Shown here: piece by piece, positions 20,104 through 31,392 of the stretch
How positions within the stretch are numbered: position 1 is the first letter of the stretch
Layout: the number at the start of each line of letters is the position of its first letter
NCBI GenBank assembly: GCA_021798915.1
Contig: JAJZBM010000026.1
Location: 1-39,826, forward strand
DNA length: 39,826 nucleotides
From: Pseudomonadota bacterium
GTDB taxonomy: Bacteria > Pseudomonadota > Alphaproteobacteria > Acetobacterales > Acetobacteraceae
Reading direction: 5' to 3'
Program-made: the position numbers and the translations under genes
Notes under the pieces: generated by a model
Databases searched by the model: none
Seen by the model: only the letters and a program-made list of their open reading frames with translations
Told to the model about the DNA's origin: nothing

Positions 20104-21779
20104 GTGCGGCGAATTTTCACGCCGCGCGCGATTTCCTGTTCGCGCACCGCACCGATTTTGCCACGGCGTCACGTGATTTCCGCTGGCCGCAACTGCGTAA
20201 CTTCAACTGGGCGCTCGATTGGTTCGATGGTCATCTGGCGCGCGGGGAAAGCGCCGCGCAGCCAGCCTTGGTGATCACCGGCGCGGGGGCGGCGCGGCTC
20301 AGCTTCGCCGAACTCGCGGCGCGCTCGAACCGGGTCGCCAATGGTCTCCGCGCCCTTGGTGTCGGTCGCGGCGATCGTATCCTGCTGATGCTCGGCAATG
20401 TCGTGCCATTATGGGAGGTGATGCTGGCGGCGATGAAGCTCGGCGCCATCGTCGTGCCGGCGACGACGCTGCTCGCCGCCGCTGATCTCGCTGACCGCTT
20501 CGCGCGGGGGCGGGTGCGGTTCCTGGTCGCCGAGGGCGAGGCGCACGAGAAATTCGCCGGGCTCGATCCCGCCGTGCGGCGCATCGCCGTCGGCCCGGTT
20601 CCACCCGGCTGGATCGATTATCAATCTCTGCTGACAGGATCGGCAGACTTCACGCCCGACGGCGCGACCGACGCCGATGATCCGATGCTGCTCTATTTCA
20701 CCTCCGGCACCACCGCGCGGCCGAAGCTGGTTTTGCATAGCCATCGTTCCTATCCCGTCGGCCATCTCTCGACGATGTATTGGCTCGGGCTGCAACCGGG
20801 CGATCTCCATCTCAATGTCTCCTCACCGGGTTGGGCGAAACATGCCTGGAGCTGTTTTTTTGCACCCTGGAACGCCGGCGCGACGGTGTTCATATTCAAT
20901 CAGCCGCGTTTCGTCGCGCGTGATCTGCTCGATGCCGTTGCGGCGAATCGGGTCACCTCGCTCTGCGCGCCGCCGACCGTCTGGCGGCTTTTGATCCAGG
21001 AAGATCTCGCCGCCTGGAAAACCCGCTTGCGTGAAGTGACCGGCGCCGGCGAACCACTCAACCCGGAAGTGATCGAACAGGTCGAACGTGCTTGGGGCCT
21101 CACCATTCGCGATGGCTACGGCCAGACCGAAACCACGGCGCAGATCGGCAACCCGCCCGGCCAGAAAATCAAGCCGGGTTCAATGGGAAAACCACTTCCC
21201 GGCTATCGCATCACGCTGCTCGACGCCGATGACCACCCGGCCGAGGAAGGTGCGGTCTGCATCATGCTCGATCCGCCACCCGCCGGACTGATGCGCGGCT
21301 ATCAGAACGATGATGGCGGGATCGAGGAAATTTCTGGCGACCATTACCGCACCGGCGATGTCGCGTCACGCGATGCGGATGGATATCTCACCTATGTCGG
21401 CCGCGGCGACGATATTTTCAAAGCCTCCGATTACCGCATCAGCCCATTCGAACTCGAAAGCGTGTTGATCGAGCATCCGGCGATCGCCGAGGCCGCGGTC
21501 GTGCCGGCCCCCGACCCGCTCCGTCTCGCGGTGCCCAAAGCCTATGTCACGCTCACTGCCGGCCATGCCGCCGATCGCGCGACGGCGCTTTCGATCTTTC
21601 AGCATCTCCGCGCCCGGCTTTCTCCCTATAAGCGTATTCGTCGCCTGGAATTCTCCGAACTCCCCAAAACGATTTCGGGAAAAATCCGACGGGTCGAACT
21701 CCGCCGCGCCGAAGCCGCGCAAGGCGAGACCCGTAAGATAGGTGAATTTCGTGAGGAAGATTTTCCCGAACTTTCCTGA
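20100..21779 (+). CDS. AMP-forming acyl-CoA synthetase (medium/branched-chain acid type)
   Basis: This 559-residue ANL-superfamily ligase activates a free carboxylic acid with ATP and CoA. Core motifs are LLYFTSGTTARPK (198-210, phosphate-binding loop), the adenylate motif DGYGQTET, YRTGDVA, YVGRGDDIFKASDYRISPFE at the domain hinge, and the C-terminal catalytic lysine K528 in KTISGKIRR. The sequence resembles ACSM/medium-chain and benzoate-type ligases more than acetyl-CoA synthetase. It lies between valine enzymes and leucine enzymes in the same transcript, so isobutyrate, isovalerate or a related branched acid is the likely substrate. It overlaps mmsB by four bases. Confidence 0.88.
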   Translation: MSAANFHAARDFLFAHRTDFATASRDFRWPQLRNFNWALDWFDGHLARGESAAQPALVITGAGAARLSFAELAARSNRVANGLRALGVGRGDRILLMLGNVVPLWEVMLAAMKLGAIVVPATTLLAAADLADRFARGRVRFLVAEGEAHEKFAGLDPAVRRIAVGPVPPGWIDYQSLLTGSADFTPDGATDADDPMLLYFTSGTTARPKLVLHSHRSYPVGHLSTMYWLGLQPGDLHLNVSSPGWAKHAWSCFFAPWNAGATVFIFNQPRFVARDLLDAVAANRVTSLCAPPTVWRLLIQEDLAAWKTRLREVTGAGEPLNPEVIEQVERAWGLTIRDGYGQTETTAQIGNPPGQKIKPGSMGKPLPGYRITLLDADDHPAEEGAVCIMLDPPPAGLMRGYQNDDGGIEEISGDHYRTGDVASRDADGYLTYVGRGDDIFKASDYRISPFELESVLIEHPAIAEAAVVPAPDPLRLAVPKAYVTLTAGHAADRATALSIFQHLRARLSPYKRIRRLEFSELPKTISGKIRRVELRRAEAAQGETRKIGEFREEDFPELS

Positions 21780-21791
21780 GAGGATGGTTTT

Positions 21792-22967
21792 ATGGCTGTG
21801 AGCAACATGGCATTCGGGCTCGATTTCGCGCTCGGCGAGGAGATCGACATGCTGCGCGAGCAGGTAGCGCGCTTCGCCGATGCCGAAATCGCACCGCGCG
21901 CCGCCGCCATCGATCGCGACAATGATTTCCCTGCCGATCTCTGGCCCAAACTCGGCAAGCTCGGCGTGCTCGGTATCACCGCCGCAGAGGAGTATGGCGG
22001 CGCCGGGCTCGGCTATCTCGCCCATTGCGTCGCGATGGAGGAAATCAGCCGCGCTTCCGCCTCCATCGGGCTTTCCTATGGCGCGCATTCCAATCTCTGC
22101 GTCAATCAGATTAGCCGGAACGGCAGCCATGCGCAGAAATCCCGCTATCTCCCCGGGCTGATCGCCGGCACCGCGGTCGGCGCGCTCGCGATGAGCGAGC
22201 CGGGCGCGGGATCGGATGTGGTTTCGATGCGACTCCGCGCCGAAAAGCGCGGCGATGTCTACGTGCTCAATGGCACCAAGATGTGGATCACCAACGGCCC
22301 CGATGCCGATGTCCTCGTGGTCTACGCGAAAACCGATCCCGAGGCGGGACCGCGCGGCATCACCGCGTTCATCGTCGAGCGCGGCATGAAGGGATTTTCC
22401 TGCGCGCAGAAGCTCGACAAGCTCGGCATGCGCGGCTCCAATACCGGCGAGCTGGTGTTCGAGGCATGCCCGGTGCCGGCGGAAAACGTGCTCGGCGCGG
22501 TCGGGCGCGGGGTGGCGGTGTTGATGAGCGGCCTTGATTACGAACGCGCGGTTCTTGCCGCCGGCCCGCTCGGCATCATGCAGGCCGCCCTCGACGTGGT
22601 TCTGCCCTATGTCCATGAACGCCAGCAATTCGGCCGCCCGATCGGCGAGTTTCAGCTCATGCAGGGGAAGATCGCCGATATGTATGTGACGCTGAATGCC
22701 GCCCGCGCCTATGTCTACGCGGTGGCCAGCGCCTGTGATCGCGGCCAGACCAGCCGCAAGGATGCCGCCGGCGCCATTCTCTACGCCGCCGAGCGCGCGA
22801 CCTGGATGGCGCTGGAGGCGATCCAATGCCTCGGCGGCAACGGCTATATCAACGATTATCCAACCGGGCGCCTGCTGCGTGATGCGAAGCTTTATGAAAT
22901 CGGCGCCGGCACCTCGGAAATCCGCCGCATGCTGATCGGCCGCGAATTGTTCAACGAGACCACCTGA
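21792..22967 (+). CDS. ivd: Isovaleryl-CoA dehydrogenase
   Basis: This FAD enzyme oxidises isovaleryl-CoA to 3-methylcrotonyl-CoA in leucine breakdown. The 391-residue product carries the family's characteristic [15 protein letters not shown], the flavin motif [14 protein letters not shown], and the catalytic glutamate E251 in [15 protein letters not shown]. That glutamate's position, in the loop between helices rather than near the C-terminus, is diagnostic of isovaleryl-CoA dehydrogenases. ECLGGNGY-type and GTSEIRR motifs follow. It starts 12 bases after the acyl-CoA synthetase stop, with GAGAGGA as ribosome-binding site, and its stop is one base before the carboxylase beta-subunit ATG. The gene set ivd-mccB-mccA equals liuA-liuB-liuD of other bacteria. 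Confidence 0.96.
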   Translation: MAVSNMAFGLDFALGEEIDMLREQVARFADAEIAPRAAAIDRDNDFPADLWPKLGKLGVLGITAAEEYGGAGLGYLAHCVAMEEISRASASIGLSYGAHSNLCVNQISRNGSHAQKSRYLPGLIAGTAVGALAMSEPGAGSDVVSMRLRAEKRGDVYVLNGTKMWITNGPDADVLVVYAKTDPEAGPRGITAFIVERGMKGFSCAQKLDKLGMRGSNTGELVFEACPVPAENVLGAVGRGVAVLMSGLDYERAVLAAGPLGIMQAALDVVLPYVHERQQFGRPIGEFQLMQGKIADMYVTLNAARAYVYAVASACDRGQTSRKDAAGAILYAAERATWMALEAIQCLGGNGYINDYPTGRLLRDAKLYEIGAGTSEIRRMLIGRELFNETT

Positions 22968-22968
22968 A

Positions 22969-24573
22969 ATGCAGATCTCCTCGACGATCGACCTCCGCTC
23001 GCCGCAATTTCATGAAAATCGTGCGGCGATGACGACATTGCTGTCCGAAATGGCGGCGACACTCGCGACTATCGCCGAAGGCGGCGGCGCCGAGGCACGG
23101 GCGCGGCATCTCGCGCGCGGCAAAAAGCTCGCGCGCGAGCGGATACGCCTGCTTCTCGATCCCGGCGCGCCGTTTCTCGAGTTATCGCCGCTCGCCGGCT
23201 ACGGGATGTATGACGGCGCGGTGCCGGCCGGCGGGATCATCACCGGTATCGGCCGCATCAGTGGGCGCGAATGCGTGGTGATCGCCAATGATGCGACGGT
23301 GAAGGGCGGCAGCTATTTTCCGATCACCGTGAAAAAACATCTCCGCGCCCAGGAAATCGCGCTCGAAAATCACCTTCCCTGTCTCTATCTCGTCGATTCG
23401 GGTGGTGCCAATCTGCCCAATCAGGACGAGGTTTTTCCCGATCGCGAGCATTTCGGGCGCATCTTCTACAATCAGGCGCGGATGTCGGCGGCCGGGATCG
23501 CGCAGATCGCGGCGGTCATGGGATCCTGCACCGCCGGCGGCGCCTATGTTCCGGCGATGTCCGATGAGAGCATCATCGTCCGCAACCAGGGGACGATTTT
23601 TCTCGGCGGCCCGCCGCTGGTCAAGGCGGCGACCGGCGAAGTGGTGAGTGCGGAAGACCTCGGCGGCGGCGAACTGCATGCCAAGATCTCCGGCGTTGCC
23701 GATCATCTCGCCGAAAACGACGATCACGCGCTGATCATCGCGCGCCGCATCGTCGGCCATCTCAATACCGTCAAACCGATCGGGCTCGCGCTCCGCACGC
23801 CCGTCCCTCCGCGTTACGATCCCGCCGAGCTGCACGGCATCGTGCCCAAAGATCCGCGCCAGAGCGTCGATGTGCGCGAAATCATCGCCCGCATCGTCGA
23901 TGACAGCGCGCTCGATGAATTCAAACGACTCTATGGCGCGACGCTGGTCACCGGGTTTGCCCATATCCACGGCTATCCGGTCGGCATCATCGCCAATAAC
24001 GGCATCCTGTTTTCCGAATCCGCCGAGAAAGGCGCTCATTTCATCGAGCTTTGCGCCCAGCGCGGCATTCCTCTGGTATTTCTGCAAAACATCACCGGCT
24101 TCATGGTCGGGCGCAAATACGAAGCCGGCGGCATCGCCAAAGACGGCGCCAAGATGGTGACCGCGGTCGCAACCGCCAATGTGCCGAAATTCACTGTGAT
24201 CATCGGCGGCAGTTTCGGCGCCGGCAATTACGCCATGTGCGGGCGCGCTTATGGGCCGCGCTTTCTGTTCCTGTGGCCGAATGCGCGGATCAGCGTCATG
24301 GGCGGCGAACAGGCGGCCTCGGTTTTGGCGCAGGTGCGGCGCGACAATATCGAGGCCCGCGGCGCAACCTGGCCGCAAGCCGAGGAGGAGGCTTTCAAGG
24401 CGCCGATCCGCGCGCAATACGAAACCCAGGGCAACCCTACTTACGCCTCGGCGCGGCTATGGGATGATGGGGTCATCGATCCGGCGGAGACGCGCCGCGT
24501 GCTGGCGCTTTCGCTCTCGGCGGCGCTCAACGCACCGATCGCGCCGACGCGCTTTGGCCTGTTTCGGATGTGA
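22969..24573 (+). CDS. liuB: Methylcrotonyl-CoA carboxylase beta (carboxyltransferase) subunit
   Basis: The subunit transfers CO2 from carboxybiotin to 3-methylcrotonyl-CoA, giving 3-methylglutaconyl-CoA. At 534 residues it is full length. It has the two crotonase-like halves of acyl-CoA carboxyltransferases, with the N-terminal [19 protein letters not shown] and [16 protein letters not shown], and the C-terminal [19 protein letters not shown] and [16 protein letters not shown], which are typical of the methylcrotonyl- rather than the propionyl-CoA enzyme. The start comes two bases after the ivd stop, so translation is probably coupled. Its partner biotin subunit follows directly. Confidence 0.96.
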   Translation: MQISSTIDLRSPQFHENRAAMTTLLSEMAATLATIAEGGGAEARARHLARGKKLARERIRLLLDPGAPFLELSPLAGYGMYDGAVPAGGIITGIGRISGRECVVIANDATVKGGSYFPITVKKHLRAQEIALENHLPCLYLVDSGGANLPNQDEVFPDREHFGRIFYNQARMSAAGIAQIAAVMGSCTAGGAYVPAMSDESIIVRNQGTIFLGGPPLVKAATGEVVSAEDLGGGELHAKISGVADHLAENDDHALIIARRIVGHLNTVKPIGLALRTPVPPRYDPAELHGIVPKDPRQSVDVREIIARIVDDSALDEFKRLYGATLVTGFAHIHGYPVGIIANNGILFSESAEKGAHFIELCAQRGIPLVFLQNITGFMVGRKYEAGGIAKDGAKMVTAVATANVPKFTVIIGGSFGAGNYAMCGRAYGPRFLFLWPNARISVMGGEQAASVLAQVRRDNIEARGATWPQAEEEAFKAPIRAQYETQGNPTYASARLWDDGVIDPAETRRVLALSLSAALNAPIAPTRFGLFRM

Positions 24574-24581
24574 GGGGCACG

Positions 24582-26582
<2,001 letters not shown>

Positions 26583-26600
26583 CGCATCACCCCGCGCCGG

Positions 26601-27701
26601 TCAGCCCATCCGCCACCCCTCCGGCGGCAATTCCGGATCGCTGGTGAGCGCGAGAGCATGGCCGGTGCGGCGGGTGAAATCCTCGCCGGCGGCGCGATCG
26701 GCGGCGAGTGCTGCGACCACCGTCGGCGCGGCGATCAGGCGCGGCGCGCGCCCCGGCGTTGCCGCCATCTCCGCCGCCAGCGCGCGGAGGCCGGCGAGGC
26801 CCGCGGCGTGCGGCCCACGCAACAGCTCATGCAATGGCGGGCGAATGCGTGGGCGGAGGATTTCGGCGAAACCGAGGGCGGTGAAGCCGAGCAGCCGCGC
26901 TCGCAGCGGATCCTCGGCGAGGGCGGCGGCGAGTGGGGTGGCGAGAGCGGCGCGGCGGCGCGCTTTCATGCCGGCAAAATCGATCAGAATAGCGCCAGAG
27001 AGGTTGCGGAGCCGGATCTGCCGCGCCAGCGCCGGCAGCAGGGCCCGGTTCAGCGCCATCTGGGCGAGGATTTTCTCGCGCCGCGCCGCGGTCGCCGCGC
27101 CGGCGTCGAGATCGATCGCGGTCAGGGCCGGGGTCGGGTGAAAATGCGCCCGCGCGCCATTGGCGAAAACCGCGACCGGCTCGGCCAGCGCCGCCACCCG
27201 ATCGGCGAGCGCGGAATCGAAGGCCGCCGCGACCAGCCGCACCCGCGCCCCGAGCGCGGCGCGCAACGCGGCGGCCAGTGCCGAATCATCGACCACCACC
27301 GGCGCCTCGGGATGGCGGGCAGCGAGTTCGGCGAGCGGGGTCGGGCCGGGATGCAGGAGCCCGACCCGGCTCAACCCGGCCGGCGCCGGGTCCACCCGCG
27401 CGAGGCGCGGCCCCTTCCCCCCTTGCGCGGCGCGCGTGATGCGCACCGCGATCAGCGCGCCGGCGTCAAGCCCGGCGCCGCCAGCGGTATCGGGCAGAAA
27501 CCCCTCCGCCTGATCGGCGAGAGCGACAAACACCCCCGCCATCGCCGAAACCCGCGCGATCACCCGCCCGCCATGCACGTCACCGACCCCATCCGGCGCG
27601 CCGGGGCGCCAGAGGGCGTAATCGAGCAGAGTCCCATCCGCGGCGGTGAGCGCGATGCGCACCTCCCCGGGCGAGGTGGCGGCGTAGAGAGTCGGCGTCA
27701 C
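26601..27701 (-). CDS. rng: Short ribonuclease E/G-family protein
   Basis: RNase E/G proteins cut single-stranded RNA in mRNA decay and rRNA maturation. This 366-residue version has the N-terminal S1-like part (VIARVSAMAGVFVALADQAEGFLP, QGGKGPRL) and the catalytic core with ILIDFAGM and LLGFTALGFAEILRP. It is shorter than RNase G (about 490 residues). The usual IDFIDM motif keeps the first Asp but has Gly at the second acidic position, and the protein has no cysteine, so the CxxC zinc link that holds the dimers is missing. I chose the GTG at 27701, one base after the maf stop; no strong ribosome-binding site is visible and coupling to maf is likely. The order infA-maf-rng is common in alphaproteobacteria. 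Confidence 0.8.
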   Translation of the reverse strand: MTPTLYAATSPGEVRIALTAADGTLLDYALWRPGAPDGVGDVHGGRVIARVSAMAGVFVALADQAEGFLPDTAGGAGLDAGALIAVRITRAAQGGKGPRLARVDPAPAGLSRVGLLHPGPTPLAELAARHPEAPVVVDDSALAAALRAALGARVRLVAAAFDSALADRVAALAEPVAVFANGARAHFHPTPALTAIDLDAGAATAARREKILAQMALNRALLPALARQIRLRNLSGAILIDFAGMKARRRAALATPLAAALAEDPLRARLLGFTALGFAEILRPRIRPPLHELLRGPHAAGLAGLRALAAEMAATPGRAPRLIAAPTVVAALAADRAAGEDFTRRTGHALALTSDPELPPEGWRMG

Positions 27702-27702
27702 G

Positions 27703-28293
27703 TTACCCGGCGTCGAACCGGCGTCCGCCGAGACCGCGCAGCAATTGCCGGGTCTCGAACAGCGGCAGGCCGACGACGTTGCTGTAGCTCCCGGAGAGAA
27801 ACCGCACGAAGCCGCCGGCGCGGCCCTGAATGGCATAGCCGCCGGCGCAACCCCGCCATTCGCCGCTCGCGAGATAGGCCTCGATCTCGGCGGCATCGAG
27901 CCGGGCGAAGGTGACACGGCTGACCACCAGTCGCTCGCCCCAGCGCCCATCCGGGGCGCGCAAGGCGACCGCCCCGAACACCTGATGGCGACGGCCCGCA
28001 AGCAATGCGAGCGTTGCCCGCGCCGCCGCCGCGTCAGCCGGTTTGGGAAGGATGCGCCGCCCGGCGGCGACCACGGTATCGGCGGCGAGCACGAAGGCCT
28101 GCGGAAAATCCGCAGCGATCGCCTCCGCCTTGGCGCGCGCGAGCCGCGCTGCAAGCTGGCGCGGCGATTCCTCGCCACGCGGCGTCTCGTCGAGGTCGGC
28201 TGCGATGACGCGCGCCGGGACGACGCCGATCTGGGCGAGCAACGCCCGGCGCCGCGCGCTCGCCGAGGCCAGGATCAACCCGGTTTCGCTCAT
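27703..28293 (-). CDS. maf: Maf-family nucleoside triphosphate pyrophosphatase
   Basis: Maf/YhdE-type enzymes hydrolyse dTTP, UTP and modified nucleotides to monophosphates and are linked to septum control. The 196-residue product shows the full family signature set: LILASASARRRALL near the N-terminus, DLDETPRGEE, the catalytic AADTVV, GRRHQVFGAV, and GGYAIQGRAGGFV with GSYSNVVGLPL near the C-terminus. It follows infA on the minus strand with a 39-bp gap and its TAA is one base from the GTG of the RNase gene, so the three are probably cotranscribed. Which nucleotide it prefers cannot be read from the sequence. Confidence 0.93.
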   Translation of the reverse strand: MSETGLILASASARRRALLAQIGVVPARVIAADLDETPRGEESPRQLAARLARAKAEAIAADFPQAFVLAADTVVAAGRRILPKPADAAAARATLALLAGRRHQVFGAVALRAPDGRWGERLVVSRVTFARLDAAEIEAYLASGEWRGCAGGYAIQGRAGGFVRFLSGSYSNVVGLPLFETRQLLRGLGGRRFDAG

Positions 28294-28332
28294 CGACGCA
28301 CTCGCGCAGGGGCCCGTTTTTCGAACCGGCGA

Positions 28333-28551
28333 TTATTTGAAGCGGAACGTGATCCGCCCCTTGGTGAGGTCATAGGGGGTCATTTCCACGTTCACCCGGT
28401 CGCCGGCCAGCACCCGGATGCGGTTCTTGCGCATCTTGCCGCTGGTATGGGCGAGGATCACGTGCTCATTGTCGAGCTTCACCCGAAACATCGCATTCGG
28501 CAGGAGTTCGGTGACCGTCCCGCTGAATTCGATCATATCCTCTTTTGACAT
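28333..28551 (-). CDS. infA: Translation initiation factor IF-1
   Basis: The 72-residue protein is a typical IF-1: a single S1/OB-fold domain running from [20 protein letters not shown] through [17 protein letters not shown] to [13 protein letters not shown] at the end. IF-1 binds the A site of the 30S subunit during initiation. The start is preceded by AGGGG about 8 bases upstream. It heads the infA-maf-rng group and is divergent from the exported protein gene that starts at 28689. Confidence 0.97.
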   Translation of the reverse strand: MSKEDMIEFSGTVTELLPNAMFRVKLDNEHVILAHTSGKMRKNRIRVLAGDRVNVEMTPYDLTKGRITFRFK

Positions 28552-28688
28552 CAGGCCCCTGCAAAACTGGCGTTGGCGCGGAAGATGATCTTGCCGAGCG
28601 GGAAGGTCAAGCGGCGCGGAAAGCCGGCGCGCCCGGCGGGCGCCGGCGGGGTCGTTGCCGTGGCGGGAATTCCTGCCATGCTGCGGCC

Positions 28689-29462
28689 ATGCCCATCCCG
28701 CCCCCCATCTCGTCCCTCGTGCCGACGCGCCGCGCCCTGCTCGCCCTCCCGCTTGCCGCAACCCCGCTCGCCGCCGCTTTCGCCGCCGAAAATTCCGCGG
28801 GATCGGCCGCCGGGCCGCAGATCCGGCTGCCGTCGGGCGGCGGCCTCCGGATCGACCCCGGTGCCGCGCCGACCGCGTTTCGGGCCGGCATCGAGGGTGA
28901 GCATTTGCGCCTCGATTTCGCCGGCTGGCCGGAGCCGATCCGGCTCCCGGCGCGGCGGGCGCGCCTGATCGTCGCGCTGCCGCTGGCCGGGCGGGAGATG
29001 CTGCTGGCCGCCTTCGCCGGCGAACCCGACGAAGCGGCGGCGACCGCGCGCGGCCCGCTCGATCTCGTCGCGGTGATCGGCTCGGACGGCACCCGGCTCG
29101 GCATTCTCGGGGTCGAGATGCTCGCCTGGAAAGGCCACGCGGGAGCGGGGTTCGATACCATGCTCGACGCCCCCGGGCATGGCACGGTTCTGCGCCTCGC
29201 CCGCATCGCCTCACCGCCGCAAGCGAGCACCGCGTCGCGCCATCTGATCTGGAGCGACTATCTCGCCTGGCGCCAGGGCGGGCCGCTCGCCGACGCGGCG
29301 CCGCGCCCACCGCGCCCCGGCACCTGGCAAGCCGCGCTGAGCGCGGTGCGCGCCCGGGTCATCGCCCGGCTGGCGCCCATCCCCACCGCGCTCACATTGA
29401 ATTTACTCGCGCCGACCGGGCTCCTCGACCCCGCCGCCGAGATCCCGCCGCGATCAGGCTGA
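28689..29462 (+). CDS. Exported protein of unknown function
   Basis: I do not recognise a family. The 257-residue product begins with a signal peptide of Tat-like appearance ([20 protein letters not shown], cleavage near residue 32), followed by a chain rich in Ala, Arg, Pro and Gly and of predicted beta character ([32 protein letters not shown]). There is no lipobox cysteine, no membrane segment after the signal, and no catalytic motif that I can name. The ATG at 28689 is chosen because the signal peptide starts there; the frame is open back to 28545, and no good ribosome-binding site marks the start. Codon use fits the neighbours, which supports a real gene. It may be a periplasmic structural or binding protein. 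Confidence 0.65.
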   Translation: MPIPPPISSLVPTRRALLALPLAATPLAAAFAAENSAGSAAGPQIRLPSGGGLRIDPGAAPTAFRAGIEGEHLRLDFAGWPEPIRLPARRARLIVALPLAGREMLLAAFAGEPDEAAATARGPLDLVAVIGSDGTRLGILGVEMLAWKGHAGAGFDTMLDAPGHGTVLRLARIASPPQASTASRHLIWSDYLAWRQGGPLADAAPRPPRPGTWQAALSAVRARVIARLAPIPTALTLNLLAPTGLLDPAAEIPPRSG

Positions 29463-29860
29463 GCGCGGCGAAATTGCCGCGCCGCCGCCCCGCTTGCGCC
29501 ACAAGGCCGCCGCAATCGGGGACTTGGATAGACCCTGATGAATAAATTCCGGGGTTGTCCCATGCGCCCGTCGCGCTTAGCTAACAGAGTGTTCATTCGG
29601 CGTTCAGGTCGAGCCGCCGCGCGTGATGCCGGTCTCTCGCCACTGAACGGGGCGCTTGCGCCCCTCCGGCCAGCCCGCCGCGCCCCTGCCCGGGAAGTTC
29701 TGGGGATGGGGGTTCGCGGGATCGATGGGGAACGCGCCGGCCCAGCCCGGCCGATTTTCCCCGTTTTATCCATTGGCGGGCTTTGTGCGGCCATGTTCCC
29801 GGCGTTCAGCGCGGGGAAGGTCGCCGTGTCGTCGGAGCCATCGCAATGAGAGGGGAAATG
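29463..29860. other. 398-bp intergenic region upstream of otsA with two hairpins
   Basis: No convincing gene lies here; a 103-codon frame (29538-29849) has poor coding character. GGGGCGC-TT-GCGCCCC forms a palindrome at 29649-29664. At 29727-29762 a longer interrupted hairpin pairs GGGGAA with TTCCCC and, inside, GCCGG (29736-29740) with CCGGC (29747-29751); GTTTTATCC follows, as in a terminator. These may end transcription from upstream or form the otsA leader. I see no sure promoter. Confidence 0.4.
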
Positions 29861-31321
29861 ATGAGCCGGCTAGTTGTTGTCTCGAACCGTGTGCCGCTCC
29901 CGGAAAAAGGGGCGCAGGCGGGCGGGCTCGCGACCGCGTTGCAACCCTTGCTCGAACGCGAGGGTGGGGTGTGGTTCGGCTGGAGCGGGACGATCGCCGC
30001 GAAAGCGGCGGAGCAGCCGGCGCGGATCAGCCATGCCGGCCGCGTGACCTACGCTACCATCGACCTCACCAGGGCCGAGCATGATGGCTACTACGCCAAT
30101 TTCGCCAATGGCGTGCTGTGGCCGCTGCTCCACTCGCTGCCGGAAATGATGCGTTTCGACCGCAGCGACGCGGAGACCTATTTCGAAACCAATGCCCGCT
30201 TCGCCGACCGGCTTTTGCCGTTGCTCCAGGACGAGGATCTGGTCTGGGTGCATGACTATCATTTCCTGCCGCTGCCCGCGCTGCTCCGGGCGCGCGGGGT
30301 CACCAATCCGGTCGGCTTCTTCCTCCATATTCCGTTCCCGAGCCCGGAAATCCTGGCGCTGGCGCCGCCGGCGGGAAAATTGATCACCGCCCTTTTGCAA
30401 GCCGATGTCATCGGCTTTCAGACCATCTCCGATCTCGGCAATTTCGCCGCCGCCGCGACGACCTTCGCCGGTGCCCGCCAGATCGGGGCCGAACTGCTCG
30501 AAATCGACGGCAGGCGGGTGCGGCTCGGCGTGTTCCCGGCGGAAATCGACGCCCCGGATTTCGCCGCCGCCGCCCTCCGCGCGGCGCGCAGCCCGACCGT
30601 CGAGCGGCTGCGGCGCAGCCTCGGCGGGCAGAGCCTCATCCTCGGCGTCGACCGGCTCGACCCGACCAAGGGGCTGGTGCAGCGTCTGGCCGGCTATCGC
30701 CGTTTCCTCGAGACCGAGACCAGCTGGCATCGTCGCGTCGTTTTCCTCCAGATCGCGCCGGTTTCGCGCCAGGACGTCGCGAGCTATCAGGCACTCCGCG
30801 CCGAGCTTTCACAATTGGCCGGCGAGATCAACAGCGAATGCGGCGACCCGGACTGGACACCGCTCCGCCTGATCACCAGGGGCGGGCCACGCACCACCCT
30901 CGCCGGCTATATGCGCGCCGCCCGGATCGGGCTGGTGACACCGCTCCGCGATGGCATGAACCTGGTCGCCAAGGAATATGTCGCGGCGCAAGACCCCGAA
31001 GACCCCGGCGTCCTCATCCTCTCGCGCTTCGCCGGCGCGGCGCGGCAGCTCGACGCGGCGCTGCTGGTCAACCCCAACGACCCCGACGCGATCGCCGAGG
31101 CGATCGCCCGCGCCCTCGCCATGGACCATCGCGAACGCCAGACGCGCTGGCGCGCGATGTGGCAGGCGATCGTGGAGAACTCCCCACTCGACTGGGGCTT
31201 CGGGTTCCTCCGCGCGCTCCAGCAGGGCGGTGGCAAGCGGTCGGCCCACGCAGCGCCGGCGATCACGCCGCGCGCCAAACCGTCACTCCCCGTCCATACG
31301 CCCTCGAACGCCATCAACTGA
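29861..31321 (+). CDS. otsA: Alpha,alpha-trehalose-6-phosphate synthase
   Basis: OtsA joins UDP-glucose and glucose-6-phosphate to trehalose-6-phosphate, the first step of trehalose synthesis against osmotic, heat and desiccation stress. The 486-residue GT20 enzyme shows RLVVVSNRVPLP at the N-terminus, GGLATALQPLL, the substrate-site VWVHDYHFLPLPALLR, GFFLHIPFPSPEI, GVDRLDPTKGLVQRL, and the nucleotide-sugar site LRDGMNLVAKEYVAAQ. Two ATG codons are in tandem (29858 and 29861); the second is better spaced from AGAGGGGA. No otsB phosphatase gene is adjacent or fused, so it must be elsewhere. A GC-rich hairpin follows the gene. Confidence 0.96.
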   Translation: MSRLVVVSNRVPLPEKGAQAGGLATALQPLLEREGGVWFGWSGTIAAKAAEQPARISHAGRVTYATIDLTRAEHDGYYANFANGVLWPLLHSLPEMMRFDRSDAETYFETNARFADRLLPLLQDEDLVWVHDYHFLPLPALLRARGVTNPVGFFLHIPFPSPEILALAPPAGKLITALLQADVIGFQTISDLGNFAAAATTFAGARQIGAELLEIDGRRVRLGVFPAEIDAPDFAAAALRAARSPTVERLRRSLGGQSLILGVDRLDPTKGLVQRLAGYRRFLETETSWHRRVVFLQIAPVSRQDVASYQALRAELSQLAGEINSECGDPDWTPLRLITRGGPRTTLAGYMRAARIGLVTPLRDGMNLVAKEYVAAQDPEDPGVLILSRFAGAARQLDAALLVNPNDPDAIAEAIARALAMDHRERQTRWRAMWQAIVENSPLDWGFGFLRALQQGGGKRSAHAAPAITPRAKPSLPVHTPSNAIN

Positions 31322-31360
31322 GACGCGATCAGCCGAGGCGATCCACTGAGACGGTCCACT

Positions 31361-31387
31361 GGGCCGGCCGCGCCGCCGGCCCGGTTT
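31361..31387. terminator. GC-rich hairpin between convergent otsA and SMP-30 genes
   Basis: GGGCCGGC (31361-31368) pairs perfectly with GCCGGCCC (31375-31382) across a six-base loop, followed by GGTTTCCCC. The T-run is short, so it is a weak intrinsic terminator for otsA at best. It lies in the 71-bp gap between the two stop codons. Confidence 0.45.
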
Positions 31388-31392
31388 CCCCA

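Noticed and set aside
29727-29753. General-stress (EcfG-type) promoter GGAAC upstream of otsA
   Set aside because: GGAAC is present at 29729-29733 but no CGTT follows at 16-17 bases.
29538-29849. 103-codon frame upstream of otsA
   Set aside because: Arg/Ala/Pro-rich, no ribosome-binding site, and it spans two hairpins; more likely untranslated leader.
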